Shown here one piece after another: positions 1-7,368 of a stretch of DNA of 27,753 nucleotides. Made by a program: the position numbers and the translations under genes. This stretch comes from Candidatus Bathyarchaeum sp. GTDB lineage: Archaea > Thermoproteota > Bathyarchaeia > Bathyarchaeales > Bathyarchaeaceae. Numbering within the stretch: the stretch's first letter is position 1; the number at the start of each line of letters is the position of its first letter. The stretch lies in the NCBI GenBank assembly GCA_003096235.1, contig PIXT01000239.1, positions 1 to 27,753 on the forward strand, given 5' to 3'. The notes under the pieces are model-generated. The model did no database searches and was not told the origin of the DNA. It saw only the letters and a list, made by a program, of their open reading frames with translations.

Positions 1-556
1 AGTTATCAGGCGCTGAAAGATTTTCCATCAGAATTTTTAGGCCAGCGGCAGTTTTTCCAAAAGCGCCAGTTACTGCCACGTAATCTTTTGGGTTTGCGCC
101 GCTGCGCTTGATTAAATGGTGCTTATCGCATACTCCTAGTGCAGTGCAGCTGATTATCAGGTCAGGAGCTTGGTTTGTGTCGCCTCCCAGTATGTACGTG
201 TCGTATTCGTGGGCGCCAGCGTTTAGTCCCTTGCCGATATGTTGTATGTCGGTTTTTGTCAACTCTGCAGGTACTCCAACCGAGGCTAGAACAGCAATGG
301 GTTGTGCCCCTTTTGCTGCGAGGTCGCTTATGTTCATTATTACTGCTTTGCGTGCGGCTTGCCATAGGCTCATAGTTTTTGGGACGTCTGTTTTTCTGAC
401 AAGCATGTCCATGTTTATTATTGCTAGTTTGTTGTGCCCTATGTCTGCTGCTGAGGCGTCGTCTCCGAACGGAAGAGGCGTATTGGGCATTTGGTCTAAG
501 CAATCGACAAGGAGTTCTATGATTCTTCTTTCGCCCAGCTCCTTTGCGGAACTCAA
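1..556 (-). CDS. thiL: Thiamine-monophosphate kinase ThiL, 5' part (C-terminus beyond the left edge)
   Basis: ThiL phosphorylates thiamine monophosphate to the cofactor thiamine diphosphate with ATP; it is a cytosolic enzyme of the AIR-synthase/PurM fold. About 185 residues are visible. They contain the ATP/metal motif FGDDAS near residue 31, the segment NISDLAAKGAQP, the GGDTN motif near residue 125, and the later VTGAFGKTAAGLKIL glycine-rich segment, all in the order usual for ThiL. The chosen start is TTG at 556, because a Shine-Dalgarno-like GAGGT lies about ten bases upstream and no in-frame ATG precedes it. The reading frame is open to base 1, so the C-terminal domain lies outside the window. 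Other AIR-synthase-like proteins (SelD, HypE) are less likely because the spacing and GGDTN match ThiL. Confidence 0.88.
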   Translation of the reverse strand, partial: MSSAKELGERRIIELLVDCLDQMPNTPLPFGDDASAADIGHNKLAIINMDMLVRKTDVPKTMSLWQAARKAVIMNISDLAAKGAQPIAVLASVGVPAELTKTDIQHIGKGLNAGAHEYDTYILGGDTNQAPDLIISCTALGVCDKHHLIKRSGANPKDYVAVTGAFGKTAAGLKILMENLSAPDN

Positions 557-788
557 CTTGGGAACCTCTTTAGGGATACTGTTTGTTACTGAATGTCTTA
601 AGAATACCTGTATTGTGAAGTTTGTGTGCAATAGTGTTTGTTGTTTTGTAGGTTTGATAGCCCGAACGCAAAGCTGGTTACATGTTATTGAATTAACTTT
701 ATGTGAATAGTGTATCTGTGCGTTAATAGCACATGCTTTTACTTGTAAATCAGGTTAGAATAAGCTTGGTGTAATTCTGAAAAAACCT

Positions 789-800
789 TTTATAGTTTAT
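789..800 (+). promoter_or_regulatory. TATA box upstream of the NosD-like gene
   Basis: TTTTATAGTTTA is an archaeal TATA-type element in the gap before the NosD-like gene. It predicts transcription starting at about 822-826, which leaves a leader of about 120 bases before the ATG at 947. That leader contains a short reading frame (846-950). Confidence 0.45.
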
Positions 801-845
801 GGGGCGCTGAAATTAATAGAAATTATGTCAAAGGGTTAAAAAGAG

Positions 846-950
846 ATGATTTATGTGGCAGGTTCTGTGGTTGAAACGACAAAAATTAAAGAAAGTTACA
901 TGCAAACTAAAAATTTTGATGCAAAGCTAATGGGGGATGAACTGGAATGA
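846..950 (+). CDS. Possible 34-aa leader ORF overlapping the NosD-like start
   Basis: An ATG-initiated frame of 34 codons ends in TGA at 948-950, overlapping the ATG (947-949) of the next gene in the classic ATGA arrangement. The peptide begins MIYVAGSVVETTKIKE and ends LMGDELE. There is no strong ribosome binding site before its ATG, although AAAGAG lies close by. The overlap suggests translational coupling to the NosD-like gene, but a 34-codon frame can arise by chance. I do not recognise the peptide. Confidence 0.2.
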   Translation: MIYVAGSVVETTKIKESYMQTKNFDAKLMGDELE

Positions 951-2623
951 AGAAAATTATGGTTGCATTTTTAGTTATCTTGTATGTATCATCATTATGT
1001 GCAGTTACAACTCAAGTCCAGTCACAAGACACCAACGAAACTGTTTACATTCTAAGTGATGGAAGCATTTACTCTACAACAAACTCTACAGTCCCAATCC
1101 AAAAAGATGGTAACGTGTACACGTTTACAGCTGACCTTTTTGTGTACACACTTGTGATTCAACGCAACGGCATCACAATTGATGGTGCAGGCTTTGGTCT
1201 CAAAGGCGAAGGCGATATAGGAATAGAACTCACATCTGTACAAGACGTGACAGTCAAGAACGTGGAACTAACGGGCAGATACTATTATGGCATCTATATC
1301 ACAGAAGCATCATACAACACAATAACCGAAAACACAATAAAAAACACTTACACAGGCATCATTATCTACAATTCTACACAAAACACTGTCGCTGACAACA
1401 TTCTAGAAGACAACGAGTTTGGCATCGACTTGAGGGTAAGCACAGAGAACCTGTTTAGAACCAACAACTTGGACAACAGGTACAACATCGCAATTTATGG
1501 CACTGAGCTTTCACACTTCATTAATGACATGGATGACTCAAACACAATCGGCGGCACCAAAAAAGTCTGTTACCTTGTAGGTGAACAAAACCAAGTTATA
1601 ACCCCAGATACGTTTGGAGACATAGGGTTTCTTGCACTTGTAAGCTGCACCAACATAACTGTTCAAAATGTAGAATTATCCAACAATGGACAGGGCATAA
1701 TACTGGCGGTCACGACAGGCTCAAAAATAGTGCAAAGCAGAATAACCGATAATAGCAATGGCGTTATGCTCTTTGCGTCTTCTAACAACGTTATTTCTGG
1801 AAACACCATAAAAGACAACGTCAGGGGCATACAGCTCAGCATGTTTTCAAGCGTAAACAGCATATCATTAAACAATATAACAGACAACACGGGAGCCATG
1901 TTCCTGTTCAACTCGTCCCAAAACACTATTTCAGGCAACACCCTTGCAAGCAATGAGTATGGAATCGGCTTTAGTGCATCTTCATATAATCTGATTATGG
2001 GCAACCACTTCCTCAACAATGAAATACAAGTTTACGACTCTGGCACCGACGACTCTACCCTCGGTGTCTCAATAAACACATGGCATGTTACTTATCCCGC
2101 AGGAGGAAACTACTGGAGCGATTACGCGGGAATTGACGTGAAAACTGGCAGCGATCAAGATGAAAATGGCAGCGACGGCATAGGAGACACAGCTTATGTC
2201 ATTAACAGCCAAAACAAAGACAACTATCCGCTTATAATTGAAGGCTCTTTTTATGTTTACATTACTTCGCCAGAAAATAAGACCTACACTGTAAACTCTG
2301 TTAGCTTGACATATACAGCAAGTGAAACCGACGCAGTAGTGAGTTACAGTCTAGACGGACAAGCAACCACCACAATCAGCGCAAGCAAAACACTATCTGA
2401 CCTGTCTGAAGGCTCACATGAGCTAACGGTTTTCGCGCAAGATACGCAGGGAAATGAAGACTCTCACACAGTTTACTTCACTATATCTGAAGAAGCAGAT
2501 ACTCCAGCAGAGACTGAGGACCAAACAGATGATTTACCAATAACATTAATTGTAGCAGTCATAGCCATAGTTGCCGTAGTTGGAGTTGCTCTTTTCTACT
2601 TCATGAAAATGAAGAACAAATAA
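947..2623 (+). CDS. Secreted, membrane-anchored NosD-like parallel beta-helix protein
   Basis: The 558-residue protein starts with a Sec signal peptide (residues 1-27, hydrophobic after MKK). Residues about 60-370 contain repeated N-T-I/I-x-x-N motifs (for example NTITENTIKN and NVISGNTIKDN) that form the coils of a right-handed parallel beta-helix of the NosD/PbH1 type. The signature GGNYWSDYAG lies at about residue 385, followed by an acidic Asp/Asn-rich stretch (possible Ca2+ site), then an Ig-like domain at about 435-515. A transmembrane helix at about 531-552 ends in a basic tail (KMKNK), so the protein is anchored with its body outside the cell. The ATG has GGGGGATG about 10 bases upstream. 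Such proteins often bind or cleave polysaccharides, but no catalytic residues can be assigned here. The gene stands alone. Confidence 0.82.
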   Translation: MKKIMVAFLVILYVSSLCAVTTQVQSQDTNETVYILSDGSIYSTTNSTVPIQKDGNVYTFTADLFVYTLVIQRNGITIDGAGFGLKGEGDIGIELTSVQDVTVKNVELTGRYYYGIYITEASYNTITENTIKNTYTGIIIYNSTQNTVADNILEDNEFGIDLRVSTENLFRTNNLDNRYNIAIYGTELSHFINDMDDSNTIGGTKKVCYLVGEQNQVITPDTFGDIGFLALVSCTNITVQNVELSNNGQGIILAVTTGSKIVQSRITDNSNGVMLFASSNNVISGNTIKDNVRGIQLSMFSSVNSISLNNITDNTGAMFLFNSSQNTISGNTLASNEYGIGFSASSYNLIMGNHFLNNEIQVYDSGTDDSTLGVSINTWHVTYPAGGNYWSDYAGIDVKTGSDQDENGSDGIGDTAYVINSQNKDNYPLIIEGSFYVYITSPENKTYTVNSVSLTYTASETDAVVSYSLDGQATTTISASKTLSDLSEGSHELTVFAQDTQGNEDSHTVYFTISEEADTPAETEDQTDDLPITLIVAVIAIVAVVGVALFYFMKMKNK

Positions 2624-2639
2624 GTCCCAGAAATGGGAC
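2624..2639 (+). terminator. Hairpin directly after the NosD-like stop codon
   Basis: GTCCCA and TGGGAC form a perfect 6-bp stem closed by a GAAA tetraloop, starting on the base after the TAA. No T-run follows at once, so it may protect or process the mRNA 3' end rather than be a true terminator. Confidence 0.45.
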
Positions 2640-2775
2640 CTCCCTTAATTTGTGCATGGGCTTGTAGACACTGTAGCCAGAAAGCAGCGAATAACCTACA
2701 GGCACACTTTTTATTTCTGCAATATGCCAGAAAAGAATAGAGGCAGCACTGTTTGTGTTGTTTGTTCCCGAATGT

Positions 2776-2784
2776 CTTAAAAAT
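2776..2784 (+). promoter_or_regulatory. TATA-like element for tRNA-Thr(CGU)
   Basis: CTTAAAAAT is centred about 32 bases before the first base of the mature tRNA, a plausible distance for TBP/TFB-driven transcription with a short 5' trailer. Confidence 0.4.
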
Positions 2785-2811
2785 GTGTTTTTCGCTCAGT
2801 TCACAGTATGT

Positions 2812-2888
2812 GCCTCGGTGGCTCAGCCCGGTAGAGCGGCAGCCTCGTAAGCTGTTGGCCGCGGGTTCAAATCCCGCCCGAGGCTCCA
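2812..2888 (+). tRNA. tRNA-Thr (anticodon CGU)
   Basis: A complete cloverleaf is visible. The acceptor GCCTCGG pairs with CCGAGGC. The D-stem is GCTC/GAGC. The anticodon arm GCAGC/GCTGT closes the loop CTCGTAA with anticodon CGT at 2846-2848. The T-arm is GCGGG/CCCGC around TTCAAAT. Discriminator T73 and CCA are encoded (2885-2888); U73 fits archaeal tRNA-Thr. There is no intron. It decodes ACG. A near-identical tRNA-Thr(UGU) lies at 6330. Confidence 0.95.
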
Positions 2889-2938
2889 TTTTGTGGTAAC
2901 GTTAGTTTGGAGTATGGAAATGTTTTTGTTTTACGGAG

Positions 2939-2952
2939 AATATATATTATAT
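2939..2952 (+). promoter_or_regulatory. TATA-rich promoter of the coiled-coil protein gene
   Basis: An uninterrupted A/T stretch (AATATATATTATAT) predicts transcription starting at about 2968-2975, leaving a leader of about 20 bases that carries the ribosome binding site used at 2993. Confidence 0.5.
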
Positions 2953-2992
2953 CATACGAAATAATAGTATGTTGCTTTTGGAGGAACAATTA

Positions 2993-3766
2993 ATGGGCGA
3001 AAAGAAGCTCGTAGCAGCTGGTTTGATTTGTATTGTTCTAGTTGTTGGTCTTATCGGAGCATTAATGGTGCTCAACCAAAAAGAGGCTGAAATGCAGATT
3101 AAGACACAACAGCTTGCAGTAATAGAAAACGAAAAGAACATACTGGAGACTCAAGTTTCGAGCCTGCAAACACAAACCAGTTCACTGACTGATGAAGTGA
3201 ATACTCTGGAAGGTCAGGTTTCAACTCTGCAATCTGAAAAGGGCACGTTGGAAGCGCAAGTTACAAGTCTTCAATCTGAAACTACGGCGCTGAATGATGA
3301 AGTTGGTGTTCTAGAATCTCAGGTTTTGACTCTGCAAGATGAGGTGATTAAAAGCTACGCTTTGGGGTACAGTGAGGGTGAATTTGAGGGGCATCAACTT
3401 GGTTATGATGAAGGATATGTTCAGGGGGTAGAGGATTTGTCGAAGACTGGCTGGTATTTACGGGATCCGACGTATGAGGAGGCGATTGATTTTATTAATT
3501 CAGATACAACAGATGAACACAAGTATACGCCCAGCTATGTTTGTTACGATTTCACAGCTGACTTTAGTCGGAATGCAGTTCAGTTAAATTATAGGTGCGG
3601 ATTTGTGTATATCGAGTTTGTAGATAGTGCTCATGCAATAGCTTGCTTTAACACTACAGATCAGGGTCTAATTTATGTTGAGCCACAAAATGATGAGGTT
3701 GTTACAATAGCAGTTGGACAGTCATATCTAGGTCAGGTTGTGACCGATATGGGCATAATCTGGTAA
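2993..3766 (+). CDS. Membrane-anchored coiled-coil protein with transglutaminase-like C-terminal domain
   Basis: This 257-aa protein has an N-terminal membrane anchor (about residues 5-27). A coiled coil follows (about 30-120) built from repeats of the type LExQVxxLQxE. Next comes a glycine-periodic stretch at 125-146 (GYSEGEFEG, GYDEGYVQG) and a globular C-terminal domain (about 150-257). The last domain resembles the transglutaminase-like fold, with a candidate triad of Cys184 (SYVCYDF), His214 (SAHAIACF) and Asp223 (TTDQG). The active site would face outside the cell. The triad is inferred from pattern and spacing; an inactive or binding role is possible. The ATG at 2993 is preferred because GGAGGA precedes it; an in-frame ATG at 2969 lies at the predicted transcription start. 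The gene faces the lrp-like gene tail-to-tail, 18 bases apart. Confidence 0.7.
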   Translation: MGEKKLVAAGLICIVLVVGLIGALMVLNQKEAEMQIKTQQLAVIENEKNILETQVSSLQTQTSSLTDEVNTLEGQVSTLQSEKGTLEAQVTSLQSETTALNDEVGVLESQVLTLQDEVIKSYALGYSEGEFEGHQLGYDEGYVQGVEDLSKTGWYLRDPTYEEAIDFINSDTTDEHKYTPSYVCYDFTADFSRNAVQLNYRCGFVYIEFVDSAHAIACFNTTDQGLIYVEPQNDEVVTIAVGQSYLGQVVTDMGIIW

Positions 3767-3784
3767 AACATGAAAAAAGGGTGC

Positions 3785-4258
3785 TCAGCTCGTTAATGCT
3801 TTTTTTATCGGGTCTTCAGGTTTGTCTTTGATTGTGCTATGAACAATGAATGTTTCTGTGTCTTTGACGCCATTTAAGTCATGAATCTTTTTGACTAGGT
3901 CAGTTAGTTCTTTATTGTTGTTCACTAGCACTTTCGCGATGCTGTCATATTTGCCAAAGATTCTTTGAAACTCAGATACCTGTGGGAGATTTTTGACAAT
4001 TTCTTCGGTTTCTTTTCTGCAGTCGCTGCGGGGGTCTTCACGCATCAATATGTATGCTTGAATGGATAGTCCTAAGATTTCGGGTTGCATTTTGGGAAAA
4101 AAAGAGATTATTAAGCCTGATTTGTGCATCTGTTCAATTTTTTTTGCGACTGTTTGTCTTGTGACGCCTATGTCTTGTGCTATTTTGAGGATTGGTTGTT
4201 GTCCTTTTTCTAGCAGGTTGAGTAGAATCTTTTTTTCTAAATCTTTGACAATTAACAT
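3785..4258 (-). CDS. Lrp/AsnC-family transcriptional regulator
   Basis: At 157 aa the protein has the usual Lrp/AsnC size and layout. A winged helix-turn-helix occupies about residues 4-60 (ILKIAQDIGVTRQTVAKKIE) and a RAM-type ligand/oligomerisation domain about 65-150. Lrp-like proteins bind DNA as dimers or octamers and often respond to amino acids. The first residues MLIVKDLEKKIL match the normal N-terminus. The gene is transcribed away from pckG, with an 83-base gap that contains a 9-bp dyad, so control of pckG and of itself is likely. The effector cannot be told from sequence. Confidence 0.85.
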   Translation of the reverse strand: MLIVKDLEKKILLNLLEKGQQPILKIAQDIGVTRQTVAKKIEQMHKSGLIISFFPKMQPEILGLSIQAYILMREDPRSDCRKETEEIVKNLPQVSEFQRIFGKYDSIAKVLVNNNKELTDLVKKIHDLNGVKDTETFIVHSTIKDKPEDPIKKALTS

Positions 4259-4278
4259 TTTGTTAACGTAACCTTTAA

Positions 4279-4312
4279 ATTAGTTAGCAGTTTTTAAACT
4301 TTTCTAACTAAT
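4279..4312. promoter_or_regulatory. Divergent promoter with 9-bp inverted repeat between lrp-like gene and pckG
   Basis: ATTAGTTAG (4279-4287) and CTAACTAAT (4304-4312) form a perfect 9-bp inverted repeat with a 16-base spacer. The spacer holds a second palindrome, AGTTTTTAAACT (4289-4300), which can serve as TATA element in both directions. The distances fit a start near 4320 for pckG and near 4268 for the regulator. Arms one to two helical turns apart suit a dimeric Lrp-type protein, which would then cover both TATA boxes. Confidence 0.6.
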
Positions 4313-4341
4313 AATCAACATAGAGTAAATGAGGCTAAATA

Positions 4342-6219
4342 ATGAATCCATACATTGAAGCATTACGACCCAAACTAAGCCAAGAGGACTACAAAAAACT
4401 GTGTGCAATATCCATTCCTAAAGTTCACGAGTTCATCGCCAAATCTGCTGACCTTTGCAACGCCGAACACGTGTTCATCTGCAGCGACTCCGCAGAGGAC
4501 AAAAACCACATCCGGCAGCAAGCAATCGCCAGCAAAGAAGAGGCAAAATTGAAAATATCTGGGCACACTGTGCATTTTGATGGTTATCATGATCAGGGAC
4601 GGGACCGTAAAGCTACAAAATATCTTGTTCCAAAAAGAGTTTTTCTCAGCAAGGCTCTTAATCAAATTGACCGGCAAGAGGGCTTGGCGGAAGTAAAAGG
4701 GTTACTTAGAGATTCCATGACAGGTCGTACAATGATTGCACGTTTTCTTTCTTTGGGACCTATAAATTCGCCGTTTACAATTCTTGGGTTGCAGTGTACA
4801 GACTCGTGGTATGTAGCTCATTCTGAAGATTTGCTGTATCGGTCAGGGTATAAGGTTTTTACTGAGTCAGGTTCGGATACGCAGTTTTTGCGTGTTTTGC
4901 ATTCTGCAGGTAAACTGACCGAACGTATGGTCAGTGCGGATGATGACAAGAAGTGCATTTACATTGACCACATGGATAACACGATTTACAGCGTTAATAC
5001 TCAGTATGCGGGTAACTCTATTGGCTTTAAGAAACTTGCGTTCCGTTTGGCTATTCGGAAGGCTAACACTGAGGGTTGGCTTGCTGAGCACATGATGTTG
5101 ATGGGTGTGCATGGTCCAGCTGGTCGTAAGACATATTTTGCGGGTGCATTCCCGAGTGCTTGTGGTAAGACGTCTACTGCTATGTTGCCTGGTGAAACTA
5201 TTCTAGGCGATGATATTGCGTATATTCGTGAGATTGATTGTGTTGCAAGGGCAGTGAATGTTGAAGCTGGTATTTTCGGCATCATAAAGGATGTGAATCC
5301 GGTTGATGATGTCTCTATCTTTAAGGTGCTTCATACTTCCGGCGAGATAATCTTTTCTAATGTGCTGGTTAAGGACAACAAGCCGTACTGGTTGGGTATG
5401 GGCAGTGAGCTTCCTAAAGACGGCGTGAACTTTTCTGGCGAGTGGCATGAAGGCAAGAAGGATAAAAACGGCAATGAAATTACGTTAGCCCACAAGAATG
5501 CAAGGTACGCTGTGACTTTAAAGGCACTTGCAAATTGTGACCCTGAGCTGGAAAATCCGTTGGGAGTTGAGCTTAGTGGAATAATGTATGGCGGCAGGGA
5601 CACTAAAGCGTATGTTCCTGTTCAGCAGAGCTTTGATTGGGAGCATGGAATTATTTCGTATGGGGCATCTTTGGAGACAGAAACAACCTTTGCGACAATA
5701 GGTAAGGAAGGTGTGCCTGAAATTAATATGATGAGTATTCAGGACTTTATTTCTATTCCACTTGGGAAGAATGTTCGGAATAATCTGGAGTTTGGCAAGA
5801 AGATCAAAAATCCGCCTGTAGTGTTTGGAGTTAACTACTTCCTGAAGGATAAAACGGGAAATTACCTCAATGACCCTAAGGACAAGCATGTTTGGGTGAA
5901 GTGGATGGAGCTGCGGGTTCACGGTGAAGTGGATGCGATAAAGACTCCGACTGGGTATATTCCAAAGTATGAAGATTTACGTAAAATCTTCAAGCATGTG
6001 CGGGACAAAGATTACACTAAAGAAGAGTACAATCAGCAGTTTACTATCAGGGTTGACGAGAACATGGCGAAGATTAAGCGTGTGCGCCAGTTCTACAAGG
6101 AAAAGGTCACCTACACGCCCGAGGCAGTGTTTTGGGTGCTAAACCAGCAGTACGAGCGTTTGCTTAATGCCAAAGAACAGTTTGGCGATTATATTGCGCC
6201 TGACAAGTTTGGAAAGTAA
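4342..6219 (+). CDS. pckG: Phosphoenolpyruvate carboxykinase (GTP)
   Basis: The enzyme interconverts oxaloacetate + GTP and phosphoenolpyruvate + CO2 + GDP, the entry to gluconeogenesis, or in reverse an anaplerotic CO2 fixation; it is cytosolic and needs Mn2+. At 625 aa it has the normal length for the GTP-dependent class. The nucleotide P-loop with the reactive cysteine is visible as AFPSACGKTS (residues 269-278, Cys274 and Lys276), followed by the metal-binding region ETILGDDIAYIRE. The start ATG has TGAGG eight bases upstream. The gene lies divergently from an Lrp-like regulator and is followed by a T-rich hairpin, so it is probably monocistronic. The length and the PSACGKT loop distinguish it from the ATP-dependent PckA. 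Confidence 0.95.
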   Translation: MNPYIEALRPKLSQEDYKKLCAISIPKVHEFIAKSADLCNAEHVFICSDSAEDKNHIRQQAIASKEEAKLKISGHTVHFDGYHDQGRDRKATKYLVPKRVFLSKALNQIDRQEGLAEVKGLLRDSMTGRTMIARFLSLGPINSPFTILGLQCTDSWYVAHSEDLLYRSGYKVFTESGSDTQFLRVLHSAGKLTERMVSADDDKKCIYIDHMDNTIYSVNTQYAGNSIGFKKLAFRLAIRKANTEGWLAEHMMLMGVHGPAGRKTYFAGAFPSACGKTSTAMLPGETILGDDIAYIREIDCVARAVNVEAGIFGIIKDVNPVDDVSIFKVLHTSGEIIFSNVLVKDNKPYWLGMGSELPKDGVNFSGEWHEGKKDKNGNEITLAHKNARYAVTLKALANCDPELENPLGVELSGIMYGGRDTKAYVPVQQSFDWEHGIISYGASLETETTFATIGKEGVPEINMMSIQDFISIPLGKNVRNNLEFGKKIKNPPVVFGVNYFLKDKTGNYLNDPKDKHVWVKWMELRVHGEVDAIKTPTGYIPKYEDLRKIFKHVRDKDYTKEEYNQQFTIRVDENMAKIKRVRQFYKEKVTYTPEAVFWVLNQQYERLLNAKEQFGDYIAPDKFGK

Positions 6220-6224
6220 CCGGT

Positions 6225-6248
6225 AAAGGGACTCTTTTTTCCCTTTTT
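6225..6248 (+). terminator. Hairpin and T-run after pckG
   Basis: AAAGGGA (6225-6231) pairs with TCCCTTT (6240-6246) across an 8-base T-rich loop and is followed by more T. T-rich tracts are the usual archaeal termination signal. Confidence 0.55.
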
Positions 6249-6329
6249 ATTCCACATTATTTTTATTGAACGGAAAATCTATAGGCTAGTCCATAATAGA
6301 AATTAGACAAATCCGGGTTTGGACATTGT

Positions 6330-6406
6330 GCCTCGGTGGCTCAGCCCGGTAGAGCGGCAGCCTTGTAAGCTGTTGGTCGCGGGATCAAATCCCGCCCGAG
6401 GCTCCA
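6330..6406 (+). tRNA. tRNA-Thr (anticodon UGU)
   Basis: The cloverleaf is complete, with the same acceptor, D-arm and anticodon stem as the tRNA at 2812. The anticodon TGT is at 6364-6366, with discriminator T and encoded CCA (6403-6406). Three bases differ from the other copy: the wobble base, one base in the variable region, and position 54 of the T-loop, which is A (6384, loop ATCAAAT) instead of the nearly universal T. It decodes ACA and probably other Thr codons. The two genes are recent paralogues. Confidence 0.93.
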
Positions 6407-6514
6407 TAACACAATTTTTCGAGACATAAATCATGTTGCAAAAACGTTACTATTTTACTGTTGAGACCTAGTTTTTCTAGCAAAATATTGGACGAACAAA
6501 ATTGTTGTGCTGAG

Positions 6515-6664
6515 TTACTCGCGTTTTGCCCACAGTTCTTTTTTCAGCATGTCTCTTACTGCTGCTCTGATTGCTGCGCTTCTGCTGGGGTACATTCCTG
6601 ACCTTACTAGTTCGTCTAGTCCTGTCAGGTAAGCCTCTGGAAGTAGAACCGTTACAAGCTTCAT
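6515..6664 (-). CDS. 49-aa ribbon-helix-helix (CopG/Arc-type) DNA-binding protein
   Basis: The sequence reads MKLVTVLLPEAYLTGLDELV and continues with SGMYPSRSAAIRAAVRDMLK. This is the RHH pattern: one beta strand, helix, a turn with PSRSAAIR, then a second helix. Such proteins bind DNA as dimers through the paired strands (here K2, V4, V6 region). With only 49 residues it is the bare RHH unit with no ligand domain. The ATG at 6664 has GGTGA nine bases upstream, and a TATA-like CTATATCC on the opposite strand near 6707-6717 would give a short leader. Its target is unknown; the adjacent intergenic region is a natural candidate for autoregulation. Confidence 0.8.
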   Translation of the reverse strand: MKLVTVLLPEAYLTGLDELVRSGMYPSRSAAIRAAVRDMLKKELWAKRE

Positions 6665-7064
6665 TCACGTTTCACCTTGGCACCTGCATGTTATCTACCG
6701 ATTATGCAGCTATATCCTTAATAGAGTTTACCTTGGATGCTGGAGACATCTCCACTTGTTTTCTTGCAAATCTTCCCTTTTTTATGTTTAAGCCTTAAAC
6801 AAAAACGGTTCTCTATTGCTAGTCCCCCAAAAGAAAACACGGTCGGTGAACCTGAAATGAAGATTGCTGTTTTCACTCCTAATGGCACGATGTCTCGCAC
6901 GAAATCCCCCTTTTTTCTAGCATGTGCGCTTTTGGTATTTCAACTATTCATTACAACCGTGTTAAGCGTAACAATTAGTTGCAGAAAAACATTTTCAGAA
7001 TCGTATAATGTATTAGTAGTAAATCTTTTAAATAATTGGACTTATTGGTTAAGTCTAAAACTTT
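6665..7064. other. 400-base intergenic region without a convincing gene
   Basis: It probably holds the promoter of the RHH gene on the minus strand and, at 7025-7036, a TATA element (CTTTTAAATAAT) for the 57-aa gene that starts at 7065. Reading frames on both strands here lack clear ribosome binding sites and recognisable domains. Confidence 0.4.
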
Positions 7065-7238
7065 ATGGACGATGTCTTAATGGCTAAGAAAGCAAAAATT
7101 TTTCTTTCTCTTGTGAAAGAAAGCAACGAAATGTCGAACGACGAGATTGCGACAGAAATTTTTGAGGAGCTTCTAAAATTCCCGCAGGTACTTCCATGGG
7201 TTGAAAAGGTTCTTATTGTGAACGTAACTGATGACTAA
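7065..7238 (+). CDS. 57-aa acidic helical protein, function unknown
   Basis: The frame begins MDDVLMAKKAKIFLSLVKES and ends EKVLIVNVTDD. It looks like a small helical protein with charged and hydrophobic residues alternating in a credible pattern. The TATA element CTTTTAAATAAT at 7025-7036 predicts a start near 7060, so ATG 7065 would be almost leaderless; an in-frame ATG at 7080 is the alternative. A stable hairpin with a T-run follows at 7268, consistent with a single-gene transcript. I do not recognise the family. Confidence 0.55.
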   Translation: MDDVLMAKKAKIFLSLVKESNEMSNDEIATEIFEELLKFPQVLPWVEKVLIVNVTDD

Positions 7239-7267
7239 AAGATTCGATCGCCAGTTTTTATGTTAAG

Positions 7268-7286
7268 AAGTAAATTGTTTACTTTT
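7268..7286 (+). terminator. Hairpin plus T-run after the 57-aa gene
   Basis: AAGTAAA and TTTACTT form a perfect 7-bp stem with a TTG loop, ending in four T residues, about 30 bases after the stop codon of the 57-aa gene. Confidence 0.5.
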
Positions 7287-7368
7287 AGTACTATTACTGT
7301 TTCTTTTTTAATTGTTTGACAAGTTTTTCAGCAAACTTAATTTGGTAATTGTTCTTTTGACATAATTC

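Noticed and set aside
108..710. 200-codon plus-strand frame, and a minus-strand frame at 162-503
   Set aside because: Both lie in the wrong frames over thiL, whose conserved motifs are unmistakable in another minus-strand frame.
2596..2889. 97-codon minus-strand frame beginning MEPRAGFEPAAN
   Set aside because: Its first half is the reverse complement of tRNA-Thr(CGU), a well-known source of false proteins; the rest has no domain pattern.
6718..7087. Overlapping frames on both strands (60 aa minus from GTG 6900, and 116 aa plus from 6737)
   Set aside because: Ribosome binding sites are absent or badly spaced, the two contradict each other, and the plus frame runs through the TATA element of the 57-aa gene.
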